Positions 22,701 to 30,738 of a stretch of DNA of 64,000 bases are shown here, in pieces. The DNA is from G016756615 sp050958605 (GTDB taxonomy: Bacteria; Pseudomonadota; Alphaproteobacteria; Rhizobiales; Rhizobiaceae): NCBI RefSeq assembly GCF_050958605.1, contig NZ_JBJHDO010000007.1, positions 299,377 to 363,376 on the forward strand. Reading direction: 5' to 3'. Below the pieces are notes generated by a model. The model worked only from the letters and a program-made list of their open reading frames with translations, was not told the origin of the DNA and made no database searches. Positions within the stretch are counted from its first letter, which is position 1; each line of letters opens with the position of its first letter. The position numbers and the translations under genes are program-made.

Positions 22701-25454
22701 GTCTTCGCGGGTGCTGCCGGTGCGGTAACGGTCGATGGCACGCAGCATTTCGACACGCTGCAGTTCAAGACCGATGGCTACACATTGACGGGCGGCACGC
22801 TCGCGCTTTCGCCGGCAAGCGGGACGGCCGGTACGTTCAACATCGACAACGGAGTCTCCACGACAGTCGGTTCGATCATCGCCGACGGTGCCGGCAACGG
22901 CTTGAAGAAAACCGGCGGCGGCACGTTGGTTCTGACCGGCGCCAACACCTATAGCGGTGGCACACAGCTTTTGGGCGGCACCCTCTCCGTCTCCTCCGAC
23001 GCGAATCTCGGTGCTGGCGGCGGGCTCGCCTTCGACGGCGGCAGATTGCAGAGCACGGCCGCCTTCGGCATGGCTCGCGACATCACGCTCGGCGCCGGTG
23101 GTGGCACGTTGCAAACCGACGCCGACCTCACGCTGACTGGCCTGATCTCCGGCGCCGGCGCGCTCACCAAGGACGGCCGCGGCACGCTGACCCTTTCGGG
23201 CACGAATACATATGAGGGCGGCACGACGATCCGATACGGCAATGTGATCGCTACATCCGACGGAGCGCTAGGCAGCGGCGCGGTCGTCATAGACGGCCGT
23301 TCCGGATATACCAGGCTCATATTCGAGGGGGCTAGCGCGGGGAACCTTGCCCTGACGGTCAAGGACGGCTGGCTGGGATTCGAGAACGGAGCCAGCGCCG
23401 GGAACGCCACGATCCACAATGAGACCAGCTACGACAGCGTCGTCTTCTTCGGTAACGCGACCGCAGGCTCGGCAAACATATTCAACGGGAGCGGGGGCGT
23501 TGCGTTCTATGGAACGGCCGATGCGGGCAACGCGACAATCGTCAACGGCGCTCAAGGCTACACCTTCTTCACGGGCAGCAGCACGGCGGATCGTGCGACG
23601 ATCGCCAGCGATGCTGGTGGCCGGGTCGATATTTCCACCCTCGCAGCCAGCGGCATCAGCATTGGTTCACTGTCAGGCGATGGAACGGTGTCGCTCGGCG
23701 CTAAGGCGCTGACACTCGGCGGCCTTGGGAAGAATGACACGATCGGCGGAGCGATCGAGGATGGCGGCTTCGCCGGAGGCGTCGGCGGTTCGCTTATCAA
23801 GACCGGTGCCGGCACGCTGACACTAAATGGTGTCAACACATACACCGGGCTGACGACGGTCGCGGACGGCAAGCTCATTGTCGGGGACGACGGCCATGCC
23901 GATGCCGCGCTTGCCGGCGCCGTCAACGTCAATGCCGGCGGCACGCTGGGCGGCATCGGCACGGTGGGCACGACCACGATTGCGCGCGGCGCCACGATTG
24001 CGCCGGGTAACTCGATCGGTACGCTCAGGGTTGACGGCGACATCACCTTTGCAGCCGGGTCGAACTACAAGGCCGAGATCGCCCCTTCGCTCGACGGCGA
24101 CCTGATCGATGCCAGCGGCAGGGCGACGATCGATGGCGGTACCGTCCATGCGGTCAAGGCGGGCGGCGTCTATACGCCCGGCAGCCGCTGGACGATCGTC
24201 GGCGCGGATGGCGGGGTTACCGGCACCTTCGACGAGCTTGCCCAGGACATGCCCTTCGTCGATCTGGCGCTCGGCTATGACACCAATCATGTCTACATCG
24301 ACGCCACCCGCAACGCGGTAGCGTTCTGCGACGTCGCAGCGACGTCCAACCAGTGCTCGACCGGTAACGGTCTGGAGACCACCGGTGTCGGCAATCCGGC
24401 CTATGACGCGGTTGCGGCACTCCCCGACGAAGACAGCGCCCGCCGGGCACTGGATGGCTTGTCGGGCGAGATCCACGCCTCGGCCCAATCGGCGCTGATC
24501 GAGGACAGCGCGCATGTCCGCGATGCTGCCACCGCTCGCATCAGAGCCGCCTTTGAAGGGGTCGGCACGGTGTCGCTGCCGGTCATGGCCTACGGCCCGG
24601 ATGGGGCGGAAATCGCACCCGCTGCGACCGACCGCCTCGCCGCCTGGGGCCAGGCTTTCGGCAGCTGGGGCTCCTTCGACAGCGACGGCGACGCCGCGAA
24701 ACTCGATCACGATACCGGCGGCTTGCTGCTGGGCATGGATGGGTTCGTGACGGAGAACTGGCGGCTCGGTCTGATCGCCGGCTACTCCCATTCCAGCTTC
24801 GATGTCAGCGACCGGACATCCTCCGGCTCGAGCGACAACTCTCATCTCGGCCTTTACGCCGGCACGCGATGGGGCAATCTCGGCCTGCGCTCCGGCATTG
24901 CCTACAGCTGGCACGATGTCGAGACGAGCCGGGCCGTCGCCTTCCCCGGCTTCAGCGACAGGCTGGCGGGCGACTACAGTGCCGGCACCTTCCAGGCTTT
25001 CGGCGAACTCGGCTACAGGGTCGACACCGCCGCCGCCTCCTTCGAGCCTTTCGCCAATCTCGCCTATGTCAGACTGCGCGCCGACGGCTTCACCGAACAG
25101 GGAGGGGCGGCGGCACTGCACAGCCAGAGCCAGACCACCGAGACCGCCTTCACCACGCTTGGCATCAGGGCAGCCACCGGCTTCGACCTCGGCGGCATGC
25201 AGGCTACCGCGCGCGGCATGCTGGGCTGGCGCCATGCGTTCGGCGACACCACCCCGCTTGCCACCCTCGCCTTTACCGGTGCCGACGACTTCACGGTAGC
25301 CGGCACGCCCATCGCAGAAAATGCCGCCGTGATCGAAGCCGGCCTCGACCTCGGCCTCACCGACGCCGCAACCTTCGGCGTTGCATACCAGGGACAGATC
25401 GCAAGCGACGCCCGCCAGCACGGTTTCAACGCGAAGCTCAATCTGAAATTCTAA
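19761..25454 (+). CDS. Large autotransporter adhesin-like protein (type V secretion)
   Basis: A 1,897-residue self-secreted protein. A signal peptide covers about residues 1-39. A Gly/Asn-rich region with GGNGG repeats covers about 50-190. A long beta-helical passenger follows with at least three PATR-type units (KTGGGTLVLTGANTYSGGT, KDGRGTLTLSGTNTYEGGT, KTGAGTLTLNGVNTYTGLT). Residues from about 1625 form the autotransporter beta-barrel, ending NAKLNLKF with the expected terminal Phe. A Cys pair (FCDVAATSNQC) precedes the barrel. The ATG at 19761 was chosen for its GGGGAG ribosome site and position at the signal peptide; in-frame ATGs upstream lack one. Probably a surface adhesin or aggregation factor, and likely controlled by the divergent two-component system. 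Confidence 0.92.
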   Translation: MPADSVRTLRPTARLLALLCSTALAGSMMSVAAPSISAHAAQLYGATGGQGEGNGGAGGNAGLPGSDGTGPDAGSGGSAGTAAIPNGGDGLSPGGPSGGGGGGYSHEVSGDVTTDYSGGNGGNGGYTPATGNGGGGAGGDGVRNMEAAPDIDVTAALMGGNGGTGDSSSSYPLGGGGGGGAGLVLVNNGIVEIQNPATVGGGNGGNSGGGGLSFGGGGGAGVILNAGGTLTNRGVITGGTGGASAVGGAGIVLGDTGTVTNDGSITGGKGGFSNAGGAAIEFRNGGSVLNTGTIIGGEGNSGSGNLLGAAGGIGSGGASGFVSGVSTRGNGGAGIVGADLSVMNGGTIAGGISSYHGQANAITFTGGNNTLFLRNGSTITGNVVVESGATGALVLGDYDDPTTAFDVSKIVDTATGGSNEFVGFSSFQKLGPNSVRLTGTGTQDWAINEGTLVGDTDSLGGDLTFATGTGTRGVVFDQGYDSVYAGTISGSGGFTKMGAGTLRLTGDLSAFSADRVEVQGGMLDIVTGLLTGTAVIDSSGPGLNATARAAGSATWTLTSAITVGSNSDGRLTVENGGKVVSGGAAIGAGANSNGAVTVTGENSVWESSVLTYIGFEGVGSLVIEDGGSVVTTGIAGIGASSDSSGTVRVSGGGSAWTTAMLGIGGQGNGTLTVANGGRISVTGATFGLAFDVASSGTLNIGAASGETAQAAGAVDAASLTFGPGTGTLVFNHTGNPDGSDLVFSSSLSGSGTILQENGTTSLTGDNSGFTGTTTVSGGTLLVNDTLGSAAATLAVVAGGTLGGSGIIGGNATVDGTLSAGNSPGTLTVNGNLTLNGSSTSVFELNTAGIVGGAGAGGNDLVKVGGNLSLGGTLDARVASAGYYRLFEYDGTLSAAFAGGTVTGTGGFTPVAPNDPDLRYDVPGQVNLSVLGTGQTMQFWDGGDTTGNGTVDGGAGTWARFGTNWTDSTGGTNGGWGGSVGVFAGAAGAVTVDGTQHFDTLQFKTDGYTLTGGTLALSPASGTAGTFNIDNGVSTTVGSIIADGAGNGLKKTGGGTLVLTGANTYSGGTQLLGGTLSVSSDANLGAGGGLAFDGGRLQSTAAFGMARDITLGAGGGTLQTDADLTLTGLISGAGALTKDGRGTLTLSGTNTYEGGTTIRYGNVIATSDGALGSGAVVIDGRSGYTRLIFEGASAGNLALTVKDGWLGFENGASAGNATIHNETSYDSVVFFGNATAGSANIFNGSGGVAFYGTADAGNATIVNGAQGYTFFTGSSTADRATIASDAGGRVDISTLAASGISIGSLSGDGTVSLGAKALTLGGLGKNDTIGGAIEDGGFAGGVGGSLIKTGAGTLTLNGVNTYTGLTTVADGKLIVGDDGHADAALAGAVNVNAGGTLGGIGTVGTTTIARGATIAPGNSIGTLRVDGDITFAAGSNYKAEIAPSLDGDLIDASGRATIDGGTVHAVKAGGVYTPGSRWTIVGADGGVTGTFDELAQDMPFVDLALGYDTNHVYIDATRNAVAFCDVAATSNQCSTGNGLETTGVGNPAYDAVAALPDEDSARRALDGLSGEIHASAQSALIEDSAHVRDAATARIRAAFEGVGTVSLPVMAYGPDGAEIAPAATDRLAAWGQAFGSWGSFDSDGDAAKLDHDTGGLLLGMDGFVTENWRLGLIAGYSHSSFDVSDRTSSGSSDNSHLGLYAGTRWGNLGLRSGIAYSWHDVETSRAVAFPGFSDRLAGDYSAGTFQAFGELGYRVDTAAASFEPFANLAYVRLRADGFTEQGGAAALHSQSQTTETAFTTLGIRAATGFDLGGMQATARGMLGWRHAFGDTTPLATLAFTGADDFTVAGTPIAENAAVIEAGLDLGLTDAATFGVAYQGQIASDARQHGFNAKLNLKF

Positions 25455-25818
25455 TCTAATCCGCAATGAACGTAACTGGATGACCGTTCTCATCACTGCT
25501 TAAAAGCGGACATCACCGGCACACACCGGAAGCGCTGACTACGCCACCAAAAATGGAAGCGGGGCACTGGCTGCGCTCACTGTCCGAGCAGGTGTCTGTA
25601 CAGAGATCGACTGGTTGAATAACTTGCGATGCGCCACAACGGCGCGGCGGCAGTCTGACGCGAATAATCTTGGTTGAGCGGGTCCGCCCAGATGATGTGC
25701 CAGCCGCCCGTCAGGAGACGTTCTTCCTCGCCGTCAGTTCCGCGTTCAGAAATCGACGTTGCGCCGGGGCAGCCGTTTGGCTGGATGAGGGTTGTCTCGG
25801 CAACTCCTGCTGCACCCC
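25455..25818. other. 364-bp intergenic stretch without a supported gene
   Basis: Lies between the convergent ends of the autotransporter and RraA-like genes. A leftward open frame of 85 codons (25577-25834) exists but has no recognisable family, no good ribosome site and overlaps the RraA-like stop, so it is not called. No clear terminator or repeat is seen. Confidence 0.5.
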
Positions 25819-26475
25819 TTAGACGTCGTCCCACGATGCCAGCGCATTGCCGATGACTTGTGCCTCGAGCTTAGTCTCCTGGTCGAAGATGCGGGTGGAC
25901 AGCTCAACCACCTCGCGGAGCCGGTCGTACGGGATGACCACGATCCCGCTCTCGTCGGCGAGGATGAAGTCGTCGCGGCTGATGCGGATACCCTGGATGG
26001 TGATCGGCTCGTTGATCGAACCGAAGGTGAAGTCGTTGCGACTGCGGCGCGGGGAGACATGTGCCGACCACACCGGGTAGCCGATGGTACGGATCTCCTC
26101 GACGTCGCGGCAGCAGCCCCAGACGATCGTGCCGCGCACGCCGCGCCGCTGAGCGACGCGTGACGCCAACCCGCCCCAGCTCGCAGCATTGTCCGCGCCG
26201 TCCAAGTCCATGATAACGACATCGCCATCGGCCATGGTCTTCAGGACCTGCTCCAGCGGCTTGCCAACGCCGCCGCCGAAACGGTAAGCATTCGGATCGT
26301 CCTGTTTGCGCTGGAACCGCACCGGCAGCGCTCGCCCGCAAACCCGCCCTTGGCCGGGTCGCCGCGCCTCGAGGCCGGTCAGCACGCCCTTGATGCTGAG
26401 TTCGTCCAGCGCGTCCGATACCACCGATGTCGGGAACTGCAGCAGTGCGAGATATATATCGCCGATATCGGTCAC
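25819..26475 (-). CDS. RraA-family protein, probable 4-hydroxy-2-oxoacid aldolase
   Basis: A 218-residue member of the RraA/HMG-aldolase family (formerly annotated as dimethylmenaquinone methyltransferase or RNase E regulator). The core GTIVWGCCRDVEEIRTIGYPVWS contains the Arg-Asp pair that binds substrate and metal in class II pyruvate aldolases. MDLDGADNAASWGGL precedes it. In this operon, with a sugar-acid dehydratase and lactonase, the likely role is retro-aldol cleavage of a 2-keto-3-deoxy sugar acid to pyruvate plus an aldehyde. That substrate is inferred from neighbours. It is the last gene of the leftward set, 36 bp after the dehydratase gene. Confidence 0.82.
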   Translation of the reverse strand: MTDIGDIYLALLQFPTSVVSDALDELSIKGVLTGLEARRPGQGRVCGRALPVRFQRKQDDPNAYRFGGGVGKPLEQVLKTMADGDVVIMDLDGADNAASWGGLASRVAQRRGVRGTIVWGCCRDVEEIRTIGYPVWSAHVSPRRSRNDFTFGSINEPITIQGIRISRDDFILADESGIVVIPYDRLREVVELSTRIFDQETKLEAQVIGNALASWDDV

Positions 26476-26511
26476 TTGTTCCTCCTGTCCTGGTTTTGTG
26501 CGCCGGCGGCC

Positions 26512-27672
26512 TTAGATAGAGGGTCCGAGCCGGCTCACCACTTCGTTGCCTTCGCCGAGAACCTCGCCAAAGGTGCGGGTGCCGGAGGCGAAATCCATCA
26601 ATCGTGCGACCATGCGCGCGTCGAATTCGGGGCCACCAGCGAGCGCGCCGGTGGCGTCGATGTCGATCTGCTCGGGAAGTGCGGCGACCGCGTCTGCCCG
26701 CGCGCTCATCTTCACCGTCGGGGCAACGAGACTACAGTAACTGTTGCCGGCGCCGGTCGTGAAGATCACGAGCTGGGCACCGGCCGCAACCATCGCCGTC
26801 ATCGATTCCGGCGAGAAATAGGGCGTATCCATCAGAAAGAGGCCCGACCCGGAAGGCCGCTCCGCCGGCCGCAGCAGGCCGCGTATCGACCGGTCGCCGC
26901 CCTTGGAGATCGCACCCAGCGCCTTTTCCTCGATCGTGGTAAGGCCGCCGGCCTTGTTCTGCGGGCCCGGATTCTGGCCTCTGATGTCGCCGCCGGCCTC
27001 GCGCACCGCGCGTTCGCGCTCCACCACCGCACGGCGGATGCGCGCCGCCAGTTCCGGCGTCTCGGCGCGCCGTGCGAGTATATGCTCGGCGCCCGTCCAT
27101 TCCACCGTCTCGCTGAACACCGCCTGTCCCCCAGCTTCCACGACCACCTCGATTATGCGCCCGACAAGCGGGTTGCAGACAAGGCCAGACGTGGCGTCAG
27201 AGTGGCCGCACTCGACCGCGATGCAGAGGTCGGAGAGCGAAGCTTCCTCGCGCCGCTCTTCCGAAGCCTGGCGCACGAGCCGCGCCGCGGCCCGTACACC
27301 AGCGTCCACGAGGGCGAGCGCGTCCTCGCGCACAGCCGACAGCGACAGGCTGATGGCAGGTGTCCCGCGTTCCGTAATCGCCTGTGCAAAGCCGTCGGAG
27401 ATGTCCTGGCTGGCGGAAAGCAAGACGACACCGCCTATATTGGGATGCGCTGCCAGTCCTGTCAGCGACTCGAAATGCAGCCGCGCATCCTCCGCTACCT
27501 GTCCGCGCCCGAAACCGGAGGTGACGCAGATCGTGCCATTTACGAGCGACGACACGCGTTGGGCGAGTGCCGAGGTAAGCCCTGTCGGCGACAGCACGAG
27601 CACGTTGTTGCGCACGCCGACGCGGCCGTCGGGCCGGCGGTAGCCCAGGAAGCGCGTTGCTGCGGCGGTCAT
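26512..27672 (-). CDS. UxaA/altronate dehydratase-type large (C-terminal) domain protein
   Basis: A 386-residue protein matching the large domain of UxaA-type sugar-acid dehydratases. It starts with the family pattern FLGYRRPDGRVGVRNNVLVL, and the mid-region ECGHSDATSGLVCNPLVG corresponds to the ECGGSD...NPA.G motif. The small SAF domain that normally precedes it in one chain is not here; it is fused to the lactonase encoded two genes upstream (28439-29644). The pair should rebuild a two-subunit dehydratase forming a 2-keto-3-deoxy acid. Stop and start overlap with the SDR gene (ATGA). Sulfolactate or related lyases have the same architecture and cannot be excluded. Confidence 0.85.
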   Translation of the reverse strand: MTAAATRFLGYRRPDGRVGVRNNVLVLSPTGLTSALAQRVSSLVNGTICVTSGFGRGQVAEDARLHFESLTGLAAHPNIGGVVLLSASQDISDGFAQAITERGTPAISLSLSAVREDALALVDAGVRAAARLVRQASEERREEASLSDLCIAVECGHSDATSGLVCNPLVGRIIEVVVEAGGQAVFSETVEWTGAEHILARRAETPELAARIRRAVVERERAVREAGGDIRGQNPGPQNKAGGLTTIEEKALGAISKGGDRSIRGLLRPAERPSGSGLFLMDTPYFSPESMTAMVAAGAQLVIFTTGAGNSYCSLVAPTVKMSARADAVAALPEQIDIDATGALAGGPEFDARMVARLMDFASGTRTFGEVLGEGNEVVSRLGPSI

Positions 27673-28442
27673 GCCAAGCTCCGGCCGCCGTCGATGAACA
27701 TGCTGGCACCGGTCATGAAGGCGCTTTCCTCGCTGGCGAGATAGGCGGCTGCGCCGGTGAAGTCTTCCGGCACGGCGAGGCGGCCGGCCGGGATCTCGGA
27801 CTCGAAGCGCTTACGCACGGCCTCATCGGCCATGATGTGGCGGTTGAAGTCGGTGAGCGCGGCGGCCGGGGCGATGATATTGACGGTGACGCCGGTCTGC
27901 GCGAGCTCGATAGCCATCGCCTTGGCCATCTGCATGATCCCGCCCTTTGAGGCGCAGTAGTGCGACTGGTTGCGGATCGCCTTCTGCTGGTTGATGGAAG
28001 AGATCATGATGATGCGGCCGTAGCCTGCCTTTACCATGGTGCGGGCGGCTTCCTGCGAGCACGCGAAATAGCCGTGCAGGTTCACTGCCTGAACCTGGGA
28101 AAACTCCTCGTCGGTGATCTCGAGGAACGGTTTGCGGTGGATGGTTGCGGCGTTGGCGACGAGGATGTCGAGCCCGCCGAGGAAGGCCATCGCCTCCTGC
28201 ATGAACGAACGCACCCGCGCCGCTTGCGAGAAGTCTACGTCAAAGCCTATAGAGCGCCGACCCATCGAGCGTATTTCTTCTGCTAGTTCCTCGGTTAGTT
28301 CCGGCCGGCCGAAGCCATGGACCACCACATCGGCGCCCTCGCTTGCGAAGCGCAGCGCGATCGCCCGGCCGATCCCGAAGCTTCCCGAACCGGTGACGAT
28401 GGCCTTGCGGCCGGAGAGACGCATGAGATTTGTCGAATTCAT
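27669..28442 (-). CDS. Short-chain dehydrogenase/reductase (SDR), likely sugar dehydrogenase
   Basis: A 257-residue classical SDR. The nucleotide loop reads TGSGSFGIGRA (about 17-27) and the structural motif NAAT follows. Catalytic Ser lies in MISSIN and the Tyr-Lys pair in YCASKGG. The C-terminal ASMFIDGGRSL is typical. The start at 28442 overlaps the stop of the lactonase fusion gene by 4 bp. In this operon the natural role is NAD(P)-linked oxidation of a sugar to its lactone, which the SMP-30 domain would open. That assignment is inferred from context; the family alone does not fix substrate. Confidence 0.87.
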   Translation of the reverse strand: MNSTNLMRLSGRKAIVTGSGSFGIGRAIALRFASEGADVVVHGFGRPELTEELAEEIRSMGRRSIGFDVDFSQAARVRSFMQEAMAFLGGLDILVANAATIHRKPFLEITDEEFSQVQAVNLHGYFACSQEAARTMVKAGYGRIIMISSINQQKAIRNQSHYCASKGGIMQMAKAMAIELAQTGVTVNIIAPAAALTDFNRHIMADEAVRKRFESEIPAGRLAVPEDFTGAAAYLASEESAFMTGASMFIDGGRSLA

Positions 28443-29644
28443 CTGTCCTCGCATAGATCGAATCGCGCAGGCGCAAGTCCCCTGACGCCGACGTCGAGTA
28501 CAAGCACGCGGCCGGCATGCCGCTCGGCCGCCAGTCCGCCGGGGCCAAGCCCGCGCGTCGCGGTGGTGACATAGAGAAGGCCATGGTCCGGCCCTCCGAA
28601 GGCACAGGACGACGGCTTGCTCACCGGCAGGTGAACCACCCGGTCGATCTCGCCCGAGGGCGACAGCCGCAATAGGCATCCACCGTTGAATTGGGCGGAC
28701 CAAAGATAGCCCTCGGCATCGACCGTCGCACCGTCCGGGCCACCCGGCAACGCGCCGAGATCGGCGAAGACACGCCGCTCGCCCGCTTCGCCGGTCACCG
28801 GATCGAAAGCATAGGCGTAGATGTAGCCCCGGCGCGTGTCGCTCAGATACATGGTCGAGCCGTGGAGGCTCCACACATGGCCGTTGGGCGTGACGAATCC
28901 ATCCGCGACGCGGCGGCAGGAAAGGTCAGGGCCGACCATGTAGAGACTGCCCTCGGCGAGACCGGATTCGGGATTCATGGACCCGCTCCACAGCCGCCCG
29001 GCCGGGTCGCACTTGGCGTCGTTGAGCCGGTTGCCGGGCAGGTCTGGCTCGGGATCGAAGAGCGGCTTCACCGTACCGCTCCTCGGATCGAACATGGCAA
29101 AACCGGAGCGCATCGCCGCGACCAGCCGGCCGGACGTGTCGAGCACGATGCTGCCTATGTCCTCGGGCATCGACCACTCTGCGTTCGCTCCGGTCCAGGT
29201 GTCATGCATGAAGATCGCCGGCTCGCCGCGCACGTCGACCCAGTAGAGGCGGCCGGTCCCGGCGTCCCACACCGGACTTTCGCCGACCGTCGCGCGCCGC
29301 TCGCCGATCACCTCGACAATTCGCGGCGCCTCGCCTTCCTCCAGCCACAGCCGCTCGTTGGCCGGTCCGCGTCGCGCGCAAGTCTCCAGATTGTGGACAT
29401 GCACCCAGGAGCCGGCATCGACTCCGTGCGTCATCCGCCCGATAAACTCGCCGTATTTCCGTACTCTCAGGCCCTCGGCGAGAGCGTGCACCGAGAATTT
29501 GTGGCCGAGAGGGATATCCTCGGTCAGCCGAACGGTTGCGGCCGCGCCAGCAGCCTCGACCCGCAGGTCCGTGCCGGCTGGCAGCTTCACGAGGGCCGTC
29601 GCAACGTCGTCCAGTGGCGTCGACCACAGCGCCTCGCTCTGCAT
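28439..29644 (-). CDS. Fusion of UxaA-type SAF domain with SMP-30/gluconolactonase
   Basis: A 401-residue chain with two parts. Residues about 10-95 match the small SAF domain of altronate dehydratase (VKLPAGTDL, DIPLGHKFSVHALAEG, KYGEFIG, GSWVHVHNL). Residues about 110-395 form an SMP-30/LRE beta-propeller lactonase, with GESPVWDAGTGRLYWVDV, NRLNDAKCDPAGRLW and the metal-site Asp in YLSDT. The matching dehydratase large domain is a separate gene in the same operon. The fusion would hold lactone opening and dehydration in one complex. The ATG at 29644 has GGAG close by; longer in-frame starts to 29710 are possible. First gene of the leftward operon. Confidence 0.85.
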   Translation of the reverse strand: MQSEALWSTPLDDVATALVKLPAGTDLRVEAAGAAATVRLTEDIPLGHKFSVHALAEGLRVRKYGEFIGRMTHGVDAGSWVHVHNLETCARRGPANERLWLEEGEAPRIVEVIGERRATVGESPVWDAGTGRLYWVDVRGEPAIFMHDTWTGANAEWSMPEDIGSIVLDTSGRLVAAMRSGFAMFDPRSGTVKPLFDPEPDLPGNRLNDAKCDPAGRLWSGSMNPESGLAEGSLYMVGPDLSCRRVADGFVTPNGHVWSLHGSTMYLSDTRRGYIYAYAFDPVTGEAGERRVFADLGALPGGPDGATVDAEGYLWSAQFNGGCLLRLSPSGEIDRVVHLPVSKPSSCAFGGPDHGLLYVTTATRGLGPGGLAAERHAGRVLVLDVGVRGLAPARFDLCEDR

Positions 29645-29710
29645 CCGCTCCAACTCCCTGCCGCATTCCTGCCGCCCCTTTTTCGGGAAGCGCATTTTGG
29701 ACATTGCCAA

Positions 29711-29722
29711 ATTTGATCAAAT
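29711..29722. promoter_or_regulatory. Palindromic operator candidate in the sugar-acid divergent promoter
   Basis: ATTTGATCAAAT is a perfect 12-bp palindrome in the AT-rich gap between the divergent sugar-acid operons. A second GATCAAAT half occurs at 29789-29796. It is a reasonable target for the GntR regulator at 30739; unproven. Confidence 0.4.
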
Positions 29723-29775
29723 CTGTAAAGTACATCTATCATTAAGTCGATGAATGCAGAGAATTCTACGGATAA

Positions 29776-30735
29776 ATGCAGAATTTTAGATCAAATCATA
29801 TGGTGCCGTCCGAGACCTCGGTTCTTTTCGTCGGGCTGGGCACGATGGGCCTGCCGATGGCATCCAATATGCTCACGGCGGGGTTCAGGGTCGCCGGCGC
29901 GGACATGAACGAAGCCGCGGTGGCCACCTTTGTGAAACGCGGCGGAATGGCCGCGACCGACGCTGCCAAGGCTGCGGCGAGCGCAGACGTCCTCGTGTCG
30001 ATGCTGCCGGACGACGCGATCGTGGATGCCGTTCTGGGCGGCGGCGCAGGTCTTATCTCCGCGATGCGCTCCGGCGCTCTGGTGGTCGAGATGAGCACTA
30101 CAGGCCCCGATACCAAGATCGATCTGGCGCGTGCAGCCAATGCCCGCGGCATCGACTTCATCGAAGCCCCGGTCGGCCGCACCGTGGATCATGCCATCGC
30201 CGGCACGTTGGCTCTGATGACAGGCGGCGACCCGGTCCTGATCAAGAACGTGCGTCCGCTGCTCTCGGCGATGGGCAGCGAGATCCATATCTGCGGGGAT
30301 GTCGGCGCCGGCTCCGCGATCAAGCTGATCAACAACGCGCTGGTCGCCGCCATCAACGCCGCCTCGATCGAGGCGCTGATCGCCGGCCGCAAGGCGGGCA
30401 TCGAGCTGGAGACGATGTTCTTAGTGCTGAAGACGACGATGGCCTGGAACAATGCGCTGTCCACCGCACTGCCGAAGAAGGCATTGCGTCGCGACTTCAG
30501 GCCCGGCTTCATGACCAAGCTGCAGCACAAGGACGTGCGGCTGGCGCTGGGCATGGCCGAGCAATTGGGCGCGCCAATGCCGATGGCGGGTGCAGCCTTC
30601 GACCTGCTCGACAAGGCGGTCGCCAGCGGCTTCGGCTCAGACGACGGCTCCGGCTCCATGCTGCGCGTCTGCGAGGCGGCAGGCGGCGTGGTCCTCGAGC
30701 TTGGGGAACCGGTTCCAACGGCAAAGGCAGGCTGA
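29776..30735 (+). CDS. Beta-hydroxyacid dehydrogenase, GarR/3-hydroxyisobutyrate dehydrogenase family
   Basis: A 319-residue NAD(P)-dependent enzyme. The Rossmann loop is FVGLGTMGLPMASNML (about 16-31). Substrate motif DFIEAPVGRTVDHA follows, and the catalytic Lys lies in SAIKLINNAL. Family members reduce tartronate semialdehyde to glycerate or oxidise 3-hydroxyisobutyrate. Facing an RraA-type aldolase and a dehydratase across a shared promoter, the tartronate semialdehyde reductase role is favoured. A start at 29800 (MVPSE) is as likely as 29776, since neither has a strong ribosome site. Followed 3 bp later by the GntR gene. Confidence 0.85.
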   Translation: MQNFRSNHMVPSETSVLFVGLGTMGLPMASNMLTAGFRVAGADMNEAAVATFVKRGGMAATDAAKAAASADVLVSMLPDDAIVDAVLGGGAGLISAMRSGALVVEMSTTGPDTKIDLARAANARGIDFIEAPVGRTVDHAIAGTLALMTGGDPVLIKNVRPLLSAMGSEIHICGDVGAGSAIKLINNALVAAINAASIEALIAGRKAGIELETMFLVLKTTMAWNNALSTALPKKALRRDFRPGFMTKLQHKDVRLALGMAEQLGAPMPMAGAAFDLLDKAVASGFGSDDGSGSMLRVCEAAGGVVLELGEPVPTAKAG

Positions 30736-30738
30736 TCC

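Noticed and set aside
23823..25496. A 557-codon leftward open frame opposite the autotransporter barrel
   Set aside because: Shadow frame; the rightward strand encodes a clear beta-barrel ending in Phe with good codon pattern.
25577..25834. An 85-codon leftward frame after the autotransporter
   Set aside because: No family, weak start context and overlap with the RraA-like gene; left as unassigned intergenic DNA.
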